Positions 8,014-18,100 of a DNA stretch of 64,000 nucleotides are shown piece by piece. Numbering within the stretch: the first letter of the stretch is position 1; each line of letters opens with the position of its first letter. This stretch comes from M3007 sp032115775. GTDB taxonomy: Bacteria; Bacteroidota; Bacteroidia; Chitinophagales; Saprospiraceae. The stretch covers positions 1-64,000 of the forward strand of contig JAUMBL010000023.1 of NCBI GenBank assembly GCA_032115775.1. The letters are read 5' to 3'. Under the pieces are notes generated by a model, which worked only from the letters and a program-made list of their open reading frames with translations, ran no database searches and had not been told where the DNA came from. The position numbers were made by a program, and so were the translations under genes.

Positions 8014-10854
8014 ATGAAGTTTCAAATTATACGTCTTTTTGCCATCGCGGCCGGTTGGCTGTTTTTGTCTCAAACGCTTTCCGCACAATGCCAATACCGC
8101 GTCGAAATGAAGGATTCTTTCGGCGACGGTTGGAACGGCGGTACGCTGGTCGTCACCGCAGGCGGGACGCCGACCTCCCTCACACTGAATAACGTAACCG
8201 ACGACGGCGTGGACAGCACGGTGGTTATCACCGTGCAGGATGGGCAGCCGCTGACCTTGGCGTGGACGCCCGGCTCCTTCAATACCGAGGTGTCTTTTCA
8301 ACTGTACGATTACGAAGACAACCTCGTGTTCAGCGCCGCATCGCCGGCAACCGGCCTGCTGTTTTCGACCATCGCCGATTGCCCGTCCTGCCTGAAACCT
8401 ACGGAATTGGTGCTGGAAAATGTCTGGGACACGCGCGCCCGCATGCGCTGGACGCCTGGCCCCAATGCACCCGCTTCGGCAGTTTGGGCAGTGATTTACG
8501 GCCCTGCAGGCTTCGATCCCACCACCGGAACCGGCGATACGGCGATCACCTTCCAGCCCAAAATCACCCTGACCGGCCTGCAGAAAAAAACAAAATACGA
8601 TGTGTATATCCTCCAGGACTGCGGCAACAGCGATTACAGCAATCTGGCAGGCCCTATCGCATTTGAAACGTACTGGACGAACGACGTCGGCATCTCCGCT
8701 GTCCTGACGCCGCGCAACAGTTGCGCGCTCGGCGTGGAAACCGTCACCGTTCGGATGCGCAATTACGGCGCTGCGCCGCAATCGCTGATTCCGTTCCGCT
8801 TTAGCGTCAACGGCGTGGATGCCGGCGTGTCGCAACCCAACGACGGTTTCTATACAGGCGTGCTGGGCAAAGACAGTTCGCAGATTATCGAATTTGAAAC
8901 CACTTACGACTTTTCCGCCCCGGGCGAATACCGCATCGAAGTATATACCCAAATGAACGGAGATGAGGACACGGCAAATGACACCGTTGTTTATTATGTG
9001 GTAAATCGTCTCCTGACACCATACACCCAAAATTTTGAAAACTGGAACGGGGGGTGGTTCGTGGATAGTACGAGTATCGCGTCCACTTGGGCCTTTGGCA
9101 GACCAGCAGCGCCCATTATCAAAAATGCCGCCAGCGGCCAAAACGCTTGGGTGACCAACCTCACCGGCCAGTACAACGCCGGCGAACGCTCCTTCCTGCA
9201 ATCGCCCTGCTTCGATTTCTCCAACCTGACCGACGACCCCGTCATTGAGTTCGCCGTAAATTATAACACGGAACTGAACTACGATGGCGGTTTCCTCGAA
9301 ATGTCGCTCGACGGGGGAACAACCTGGACCCGCGTCGGCGCAATCGGCGAAGGCCTCAACTGGTATAACTTCGACAATGTTTTCGCCAATCTGGGCGAGG
9401 TATGGGCCGGCAACTCCAATGGCTGGAAAATTGCCCGCCACCGCCTGGACGGCGCGGCCGGCGCCGCCGAGGCGCGGCTCCGCTTCGGATTCGGCGCCGA
9501 CCCCTCGGCGCAGTTCGAGGGCATGGGCGTGGATGATATTCGTGTGTATGTGCCGCAGGCGCGCGACCTCGCAGGCCTCTCTATTACCACACTGGGTGAA
9601 AATATTGATTGCGGCCTGCAAAGCGATTCGATCCGTTTTTCGATCGCAAATTTCGGCACGCTCACGCAGGCAACCTTTAAAGTAGGGTACGCCATCAACG
9701 GCGGAACCCCGGTGGAGGAAACCGTCGGCGCGGTACTGCAGCCCGATCAGACGTTGACGTACACGTTTAAAATTCCGTTCGACAGCCGCGACGGCGCGTT
9801 CAATATCCGATGCTGGACGAACTTGAACAACGAACAAAACCGACCCAACGATACCGCAACGTATTTTGTAAGCCACCTGCCCCGACCGCTGCCCTTTACC
9901 GAAAATTTTGAAGCCGGATTGCCCGCAGGCTGGACCTCCAACGGATTCGTCACAAACCTCCACAACAATACCTCGCAGGTACTAGCCTATAACCTGTACG
10001 CCAGCGCAATCAGCTTCAACCACGTCTCCCCGCGCTTCGGAACGATTTCCGCAAACGATAGCCTGTTTTTCGATTACAGAATCTCGGATTACAGCGGCAA
10101 CGGTACGATCGCGACCACACTGCCCCCCGGCGCGAAAGTGGACGTGCAGGTTTCAACCGACTGCGGCGCCACCTTCCAGACCATTTATGTCATCAACCTG
10201 CTGACCCATATCCCTTCGGTCAATCTGCGCACCATCAAACTTCCGCTCGCCGCGTATGTCGGCCAGTCCATTCGCATCCGGTTCCGCGGAACCTGGGCAC
10301 TGAGCGGCGACTACTGGGTGGATATAGACAATATCAACCTGAAAAGCTGCCCCGATAACCTGGGCATCACCGCCACCACGACGCCGACTGCCCCGGGTCA
10401 AAGTACCGGAACCGCTACCGCCTCCGTCGGCGGCGGCATCCAGCCCTACACGTTCCGCTGGAGTAATGGCGATACGACGGCCACCGCCGTCAACCTGCCC
10501 GTCGGCGAGGCAACGGTCACAGTAACCGACGGCCGGGGCTGTACCGACGCATTCACCGTCCTGATCGGCACGACTTCCATCGGCGAACTCGAAGGGCTCA
10601 CTGCCTATGCCCTCAGCCCCAACCCTACCGGCGGACTTACTCGCCTGACGCTCGAATTTGATCGGCCCGCCGACCTGCGCTTGCAACTGTTGAATTTGCT
10701 GGGACAAGCGGTGTGGGAGGCTAATTTCAGCCGAACTATGCAGGTGGCAGAAAATATTGACCTCCAAGCCCAGCCGGACGGCTTGTATTTGCTGCATATC
10801 ACCCGGGAAGGACATACGAAAACCATGAAATTAATTAAAAGCGCGCGGCGTTAA
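8014..10854 (+). CDS. T9SS type A sorted multidomain secreted protein with FN3, CARDB-like, MAM-like and SprB modules
   Basis: 946 aa. A signal peptide (residues ~1-25, ending SQTLSAQ) is followed by a beta-rich opening domain containing FGDGWNGGTL. Next come a fibronectin type III-like module (~125-215) and two CARDB-like segments (~220-330 and ~525-620, each with RMRNYG or SIANFG). Two choice-of-anchor/MAM-like jellyroll modules start with TQNFENW and TENFEAG. One SprB repeat (~790-850) contains YTFRWSNGDTT and VTVTDGRGC. The last ~80 residues are a Por-secretion tail (type A sorting, TIGR04183-like): LSPNPTGG, then LLNLLGQAV and DGLYLLHI. Expected at the cell surface or released after T9SS export, probably for adhesion. 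A 655-aa ORF on the opposite strand is a codon-bias shadow. Confidence 0.88.
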   Translation: MKFQIIRLFAIAAGWLFLSQTLSAQCQYRVEMKDSFGDGWNGGTLVVTAGGTPTSLTLNNVTDDGVDSTVVITVQDGQPLTLAWTPGSFNTEVSFQLYDYEDNLVFSAASPATGLLFSTIADCPSCLKPTELVLENVWDTRARMRWTPGPNAPASAVWAVIYGPAGFDPTTGTGDTAITFQPKITLTGLQKKTKYDVYILQDCGNSDYSNLAGPIAFETYWTNDVGISAVLTPRNSCALGVETVTVRMRNYGAAPQSLIPFRFSVNGVDAGVSQPNDGFYTGVLGKDSSQIIEFETTYDFSAPGEYRIEVYTQMNGDEDTANDTVVYYVVNRLLTPYTQNFENWNGGWFVDSTSIASTWAFGRPAAPIIKNAASGQNAWVTNLTGQYNAGERSFLQSPCFDFSNLTDDPVIEFAVNYNTELNYDGGFLEMSLDGGTTWTRVGAIGEGLNWYNFDNVFANLGEVWAGNSNGWKIARHRLDGAAGAAEARLRFGFGADPSAQFEGMGVDDIRVYVPQARDLAGLSITTLGENIDCGLQSDSIRFSIANFGTLTQATFKVGYAINGGTPVEETVGAVLQPDQTLTYTFKIPFDSRDGAFNIRCWTNLNNEQNRPNDTATYFVSHLPRPLPFTENFEAGLPAGWTSNGFVTNLHNNTSQVLAYNLYASAISFNHVSPRFGTISANDSLFFDYRISDYSGNGTIATTLPPGAKVDVQVSTDCGATFQTIYVINLLTHIPSVNLRTIKLPLAAYVGQSIRIRFRGTWALSGDYWVDIDNINLKSCPDNLGITATTTPTAPGQSTGTATASVGGGIQPYTFRWSNGDTTATAVNLPVGEATVTVTDGRGCTDAFTVLIGTTSIGELEGLTAYALSPNPTGGLTRLTLEFDRPADLRLQLLNLLGQAVWEANFSRTMQVAENIDLQAQPDGLYLLHITREGHTKTMKLIKSARR

Positions 10855-10889
10855 TTTGATCCGCGAGCTTTTGTAAAAAAAACTATTTC

Positions 10890-10975
10890 GCCGCCTTCGG
10901 CGGCAAAATAAGATCGTGAACGGGCGCCTGTTGTTTTGATTTTTCTAAAAAAATCAAAACAACAGGCGCCCGTTC
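10890..10975. repeat. Double-hairpin intergenic element, copy B (core)
   Basis: A GC-rich hairpin (GCCGCC ttc GGCGGC, 10890-10904) is followed by a perfect 27-bp stem (10918-10944 with 10949-10975, loop CTAA). Orientation is opposite to copy A. The outer inverted repeats seen in A and D are not clear here: the flanks are only T/A-rich. The stem shares the CCTGTT and TTTTGATTTTT core with A and C, but its outer stem part (GGGCG) differs on both arms. It lies 36 bp after the adhesin stop and before nadA, so it may act as a terminator for the adhesin. Confidence 0.7.
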
Positions 10976-11043
10976 CAAATATTTTTCTGTTCCACAAACC
11001 TTAGGGAATTTATTACCAAAGCGCTTGCAAAAAATATTTTGTC

Positions 11044-12051
11044 ATGAACGCCGAACTTATTGCCGCCGAAAAAAAACTCGATCGCCTAGGATATTTGGAT
11101 ATTGACCTCGATCCGACCCTCGATCTGGTTGCAGCAATCACCCGCCTCAAAAAGGAAAAAAATGCCGTCATCCTGGCGCACTATTACCAGGAATCGGAAA
11201 TACAGGACGTGGCCGATTATATCGGCGACTCGCTGGGGCTGTCGCAACAAGCCGCTAAAACCGACGCCGATCTCATTGTTTTTGCCGGCGTGCATTTTAT
11301 GGCCGAAACCGCCAAAATGCTCAACCCGCAAAAAAAAGTGCTGCTGCCCGACCTGAAGGCCGGCTGCTCGCTGGCGGACTCCTGCCCGCCGCATATTTTT
11401 AAAAAATTTAAGGAAAAGTACCCCGACCATATTGTGGTATCGTATATCAATTGTACGGCCGAACTGAAAACGCTGACGGATATTTGCTGTACCAGCACCA
11501 ATGCGGTGGCTATCATCGAAAGTATTCCGAAAGACAAACCGATCATTTTCGCGCCGGATAAAAACCTGGGTCAGTACCTGATCAAAAAAACGGATCGCGA
11601 TATGGTGCTCTGGAACGGCGCTTGTATGGTGCATGAAATATTCAGCCACGAGCGTATCGTGAAACTGAAAGCGCGCCATCCGGAGGCGAAGTTTATCGCC
11701 CACCCGGAATGTGAGCCCCATATTTTGGAAATGGCCGACTTTATCGGCTCCACCACTGGCTTGCTCAAGTTTACGATGCGGGACGAGGCCAATGCGTATA
11801 TCGTAGCCACCGAAAGCGGTATTTTGCACCAAATGCAGAAGGCAAGTCCGCACAAAACATTTATCCCGGCGCCGCCGAACAACAATTGCGCCTGCAATGA
11901 TTGCCCGCACATGAAGCGGAATACAATGGAAAAACTCTATCTGTGTATGGAGTATGAAATGCCGGAAATCCTTCTGCCCGATTGGATCATCGAGCAGGGG
12001 CGGAAATCCATTGACCGGATGCTGGAAATATCGGCCCAATCGGGCCTATAA
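11044..12051 (+). CDS. nadA: Quinolinate synthase NadA
   Basis: 335 aa, close to the family's usual length. NadA is a [4Fe-4S] enzyme that condenses iminoaspartate with dihydroxyacetone phosphate to quinolinate in de novo NAD synthesis, in the cytoplasm. Visible motifs: ILAHYYQESEIQDVADYIGD (substrate loop), VHFMAETAK, LPDLKAGCSLADSCP, and the three cluster cysteines, C137 (INCTAE), C223 (HPEC) and C287 (CNDCPHM). KDKPIIFAPDKNLGQ and GSTTGLL are also typical. The partner genes nadB and nadC are not in the window. A perfect palindrome terminator follows, shared with the converging giant gene. Confidence 0.96.
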   Translation: MNAELIAAEKKLDRLGYLDIDLDPTLDLVAAITRLKKEKNAVILAHYYQESEIQDVADYIGDSLGLSQQAAKTDADLIVFAGVHFMAETAKMLNPQKKVLLPDLKAGCSLADSCPPHIFKKFKEKYPDHIVVSYINCTAELKTLTDICCTSTNAVAIIESIPKDKPIIFAPDKNLGQYLIKKTDRDMVLWNGACMVHEIFSHERIVKLKARHPEAKFIAHPECEPHILEMADFIGSTTGLLKFTMRDEANAYIVATESGILHQMQKASPHKTFIPAPPNNNCACNDCPHMKRNTMEKLYLCMEYEMPEILLPDWIIEQGRKSIDRMLEISAQSGL

Positions 12052-12103
12052 ATACGCCAAGGCTTCGGCAATTTTCGCCAGACGGAGCGCCGGATAAAAA
12101 AAA

Positions 12104-12137
12104 CGGGGATTTTTTGCCGGCCGGCAAAAAATCCCCG
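12104..12137. terminator. Bidirectional terminator between nadA and the giant SprB gene
   Basis: A perfect 34-bp palindrome (arm CGGGGATTTTTTGCCGG) lies in the 109-bp gap between two converging genes. It is preceded by an A-run on the plus strand. That run serves as the T-tract for the minus-strand transcript. A T-run inside the stem makes the structure usable from both sides. Confidence 0.75.
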
Positions 12138-12160
12138 ATAAAAGCAGTGTGAAGCGGTTA

Positions 12161-15100
12161 TTACCGCTTGATGGTCACATCGCCTTCGTACAATACAACT
12201 CTCCCGTCTATCAACTCAACCAAAGCGTACCAGCCGAACACGCCGGGGTTGAGATCCTGTCCGTTGAACTTGCCGTTCCAACCGGCGGCCGGGTTATTGG
12301 GCGCGAAATTGTAGTATTCGTGCACCAGTTCGCCCCAGCGGGAGTACACCTGGAAGGTTTGAATGCGCAGGACGGCCTTTGGATCGGCGTAAATGGTGAG
12401 GAAGTCATTTTCACCGTCGCCGTTGGGCGAGAAAATATTGGGCACGTAAACATCTGCCCGCTTGTCCACGATCAGCAGCACCGGTGCGCGGTCTTCACAA
12501 CCTTCGATGGTTTTTACCACCACGCGATACTGCGTGGTCGTCAGCGGTTTGGCTACCGGATTCAGGCAGGTATCGCAGCTGAGGCCGGTCGCTGGCGTCC
12601 AGAGGACGGCGCCGATCCGGTTATCCGGGACGTTCACCTGCGTGTTGAGGCGGATGCTGTCGCCGAGTTCGAGTACGATTTGCGGATCTACGACCACAAT
12701 GAACGGTTCCGGCGGATTGATTTCGGCCTGGAAGGTCGTGGAACAACCCACGGCATCCACCACGAGTACGTTGTACGTGCCGGGATCGAGGTTCAGGAAG
12801 CTGCTTTGCGTCGTGAAGGTATTGCCGTTATCAAACGAGAAGCGAATGGGCGGTAGCCCGCCGATCACGGTATCAATCACGATTTCGCCGCGGCGGCCTT
12901 CGCAGGGCGGATCGGACACACGAACAACGGCCTGGGGCTCGTTCGGGGCAATCAATACCAAGTCGGTGTCCGAGCAGCCGTTGGTTGGGTCGGTTACCTT
13001 CAACGTGTACGTGCCAGGCAGGTTGATTTCCGGTTCCGGCGTATTTCCACCGGCGGCGATATTTCCGCCGCTGGTTGTCCATTGATAGGTCATATTAGCC
13101 GGGCCGGAGGATCCGCTGCCGTCCAGATAGGCAGTTTCGCCAAAACAGTCTATCGTGAACCCGGCGCCGGCCTCGGCAATCGGATAATTGAAATCGGCCG
13201 TTACCGTCACCTTTTCGGCGTTTGTGCAGCCGTTTACCGGATCGAATCCGACCAGGTAGTATGTACCGGCGGCGTTCACGTTGAGGCTGGCGCCGTTGCC
13301 GATATACGTCGTGTCTGCGCCGCTGATGGTTGCCCAGCGGAACTGCACGCCGGCAATCGGCGACCCGCCGCTTAGGGTGGTTATCGGGCTGTAGCAGTTC
13401 AGGGAACCGGGCGGATTGACGAACAGGGGCGGGAAGGCCTGGTTTTCATTGATCGTTACGAAAGCGGTATCCGAGCAAAGGCTCAGGGTATCGAGGATGA
13501 CGAACTGATACGTGCCGGGCTGATCAATGGTCAGCGTGACGCCATTGGCAAATACCTGGCCGTTATTCAGCCAGATTGCGTTGGCGTTGAGGGTGCCTTC
13601 AATATTCCCCGCCAAGATGATCTCGTCAATCTTGCAATCGAGAATATCGTCCGGGCTGGCCGTGATACTGGCCACCGGCTGATTGCTCAGGTCTTGTACC
13701 GACACGACGGCGGTGTCTTTGCACAGGGTGTTCGTGACAATCAGGGTGTACGTGCCGGCCTGGTTGACCGTGACGTTCGCCTGCGCTGGGCTGCCGACGA
13801 TCTGTCCGTTTTGGGTGGACCAAGCGAACGTGGAGCCGGGCAAATCAGCGCTGCCGTTCAGATTCAGTTGTTCCACTGCGCAGGACAACCTGCCGGGCGG
13901 GGCAATGGCGGCCACCGGTTTGTCATAAAAAGCCACCGGCGTGCCGATGGAAACCACCGTGCAATAGTGCGAAAGCAGCACGCTGCCCGCGCCGTTGTTA
14001 TTGCCGGCCACCGCGGAGATGTAGTACGTCGTACCGTAGCTCATATTGGCCGGGTTGAAGCAGAACGTCGGCGTGCTGCTGCGCGCAATTTCATTGACGA
14101 TCTGGTTCCCGCTGCCCGTATGCAGGACAAACTGCAGCACATCGTTTGGATCCAGAAACTGTCCGCTCTGGTTATAGGAGGCCGTAAGGCATCCGTCGCC
14201 GCAGAGGCTGAGGGCCGTATTGCCCATACTGCCGACGGCGGTGACGCAGGGGACGAGCGTGATCGCGAAACCGCAATTCACCACGCAATCGTTGGCGTCG
14301 GTGATCGTCACGGCGTAGTTGCCGACGCCGAGGTTGGCAATCGGGAATACGCCGGCCGGCACGTTGGTTTGTTGGCCGCCCGGCGACCAGACGACGGTGT
14401 AGGGCGCAGTGCCGCCGGAGATATTCAGGGCGGCTTCCCCATCGGTAGCACCCGGTTGGCTGATCGAGCTGGTCTGCGCGCAGTTGACGCTTAGCGCTGC
14501 TGCGGGCTGTGTGATGGTAAACTGGCGCGTGGACGAGCATCCGCCTTGATCCGTCACCGTGACCCGGTAAGTTCCGGGCGCCAGATTCGTCGGATCCTCC
14601 GGATTGCCCGGGATGGCGGGCGACCAGTTGAAAACGTAAGGCGGCGCGCCGCCGGTTGCCGTCAGGTCAATAGCACCGTTATTGTTGCCGAAACAGCGAA
14701 TGTCCGTATCCGTACCGCTTGATACCACCCCGCCGGAATTATCCGGCACGGTAAAGGTGGCTACCGAGATGCAGGCGCCGCCGCCGTTGACCGTGACGGT
14801 GTAATCGCCCGGCGCGACATTGCTCAGGTTTTGGGTGTTTTGGCCGCTCGACCAAGTATAGGTGTAGTTCAACACCGGCGCCACGCTGAGGAGTACGGCG
14901 CCGTTGTTGTTGATGCAAGAGGTGTTTGGATTCACCACGCCGGTCACGGTGGGGAGGATCACGTCGTCGGGTACGATGAACGACTTCACGGACGAGCAGC
15001 CGTTGGCGCCCGTGACCGTGACGCTGTAAGATCCGGCCGGGACGCCGGTCAGGTCTTCCGTTACGGCGTTATTCGACCATTTAAAGATGTAAGGTGTGGT

Positions 15101-18100
15101 TGCGCCGCTGGCTGTGAGGTTAATGCTGCCGCTGTTTTGACCACAAAGCGCGGGCGCGATGGTTTCCGCGATCAGCGGCGCGCCGGTGGTATTGCCGACA
15201 GTGTAACTGCCTGTGGCCGTACAGCTGCCGAATAGCGAGACCGTCACGTCGTACATCCCGGAAGGCAAGCCTGCGAGATCTTCTGTGCCGGCGCCGTTAG
15301 ACCACTCGAATGTATAGTTGTCTGCCGGCGAGACCGTCAGATTGACGGCGCCGTTGTCCACCGTGCAAGAGTTATCCGGTTGGGTGGTAGCAGAGAGCGC
15401 AAAGTTGATATAGTTTGCCGGCGTCACGATGCTCGTAGAGGCCGTGCAACCGTTCGCGCCGGTGACCGTGACGGAATAGGTGCCTGCGGCGATATTGGAA
15501 AGATCCTCTGTGGCGCTGTTGTTCGACCAGGAAAAGACGAATGGACTCTGGCCGCCCGACACGCTGAGATCAATACTGCCGTTGAGGTCGTCGCATACTT
15601 CCGGGCTGACCGTCTGGTTGAGCGCAGGATACGTGCGGGCATCTGCGACGATAAATACCGCCGAGGCGACGCAATTGCCCGTTTCCGTGACCGATACCGA
15701 ATACGTTCCGGCGGGCAGCCCGCTGATATCCTGCGAAACTGCGTTATTCGACCACAGGTACGTGTAGGTTCCGGCCGGCGTGACCGTCAGATCCACTGCG
15801 CCGTTGTTGACGGCGCAGCTGCTGAGCGGCGACGCGAGGCCCGACAGGCTGAACGTCGAGGCATTGTTGGGCACGTCGAGGGTCGTGTCCGAAACGCAGC
15901 CGTTGGCATCCGTCACGGTGACGGAGTACAAACCTGCGAGGATATCGGACAGGTCTTCCGTCACTGCGTTATTAGACCATACATAGGTATAAGGCGTCGT
16001 ACCGTTGGCGATGGTCAGGTTGATCGCGCCGTCGGGGTTGCCACAAATAGAGGGCGTGACGGCCGCTTCGATTTCCGGATCCACCGTATTATTTCCGACG
16101 GTGAAACCGGCGGTGGCGGAGCAGCTCGTGCCGAGCGTTACCGTCACCGTATAGTTGCCTGGCGCGAGTCCGGAAATATCCTCTGTTGCGGCATTATTTG
16201 ACCATTTATACACAAAGGCACTTCCAGCAGGCGTGACGGTGATATTGACGGCGCCGTTGGCTTGGGCGCAAGAAGTATTCGGTTGGGTGGTTCCGGTGAT
16301 GTTCAGTGCGACGTTGTTATTGCCGACGGTGGCGCTCGCCGTGGCGGTGCAGTTGAAGAAGTCTGTTACGGTCACCGTGTAAGTTCCGGGCGCGAGGTTT
16401 GCGATATCCTCCGAGGTGGCGTTGTTCGACCATTTGAAGGTGTACGGCGGCGAGGCGCCCGAGGCAGTGAGATTGATGCCGCCGTTGGGCAGGCCGCAGG
16501 AAGCCGGTGTAACCGCCAGGGAAACGACGGGCGGTTCGGTCAAATCCAGCACTTCAAACGAGGCGGCGGCGGAGCAGGCGCCCCAAGTGACCGTGACGGT
16601 GTAAATACCCGGCGCCAGGTTGGAAATATCCTGCGTCATCAGGTTGTTCGACCATTTATACGTATAGTTTAGGCCGAACGGATCCAGGTCAATATCAATC
16701 GAGCCGTTGGGCGTGGTGCAAGAAAAATTATCGCCGACGGTTCCATTGATCAAAATGTCTATCACCTCATTTTCCAGCGTAAAAAATTCAACCGAAGAGC
16801 AACCCAGCGCCGAGGTTACCGTGACCGAATAGGCGCCGCCGGCCAGGTTTGAGAGATCCTGCGTCATTGCGTTATTCGACCACTTATAGGTGTAGGGGAA
16901 CACGCCGCCGGCGGGGTCAATATCAATCGAGCCGTTGGGGAAGCCGCAGGAAGGGTTCTGGGTGAAATAGTCAATGGCCGGATATTCCCTTTCGTCGGGG
17001 ACTTCGAAAGAGAATTCCTGGGTGCAAGTACCGCCCGCGCTGACCGTCACGGAGTAGATGCCAGGGCCTATATTGTTCAGATTCGGCGTGGTGGCATTGT
17101 TCGACCACAGAAAAGTCACATTATTCGGGCTGAAAGAGAGCGTAATCCGGCCGTTGTTGTTCAGGCAGGAGGTCTGCGGGAGTACGGTGGCGTCTGCCGA
17201 GATGTCCAGGATTTCGTCGTCAATGTTCACTGCTTCCTCGGCGGTACAGCCGTTTGCGCCGGTGACGGTGACCAGGTACAGGTTGGCGGGTACGTTATTG
17301 ATATCCTGGGTTGTCTGGCCGCTGCTCCAGATGTAAGTGTACGGCGCCACGCCGCCGCTGACCGAGAGGTTGATACTGCCGTTGTTCAGGCCGCAGGTTG
17401 CATTGACCTGGGTAAAGGACAGTTGCGGCGGGTTGGGCTCGTCCGGTACTTCAAAAATCGTTTCATCCACGCAGCTACCGCCCCCGCTGACCGTTACCGA
17501 GTACACGCCTGGCGCGAGGTTGTTGATGCTGGAGGAAGTTTGTCCGCCGGGCGACCATTGGTAGGTATAATTTCCGGATGGGTTCACCGATACGGAAATG
17601 CTGCCGTTGTTGTTGCCGTTACAATTGGTATTGGGCTGGACGAACCCATTGATATTGAATGTCGGGTTATTGTTATCCAAGAAGAGGTCAAGGACGCCGG
17701 TGCAGCCGTTTGCGCCGGTGACCGTGACCGAGTACGTGCCTGCGGGGATGCCGGTAATATCTTCTGTAGTTTGGCCGCTGCCCCATTGGAACGTGTAGGG
17801 CGCCACGCCCCCGCTAACCGAGAGGTTGATGCTGCCGTTATTCAGGTCGCAGGTAGATTCCGTGGTGGTTGCGTTGAGTTGCGGCTCGTTCGGGATATCT
17901 TCTACCGTGAAGCTAGTCGTTTCCGAGCAGCTGCCGGCGCCGTTGACGGTGACGGTATAATCGCCCGGGGGCAGATTATTGATATCCTGGGTTGTTTGTC
18001 CGCCGGGCGACCACTGATACGTGTAGTTGCCATTCGGGCTGATACTGATGTCAATACTTCCGTTGCCGCCGTTGCAGGTGGTATTATTCACCACATTTCC

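Noticed and set aside
7996..9963. 655-aa minus-strand ORF opposite the type A adhesin
   Set aside because: It lies fully antisense to a gene with signal peptide, domains and sorting tail; its protein has no recognisable domain. High-GC third positions create open antisense frames.
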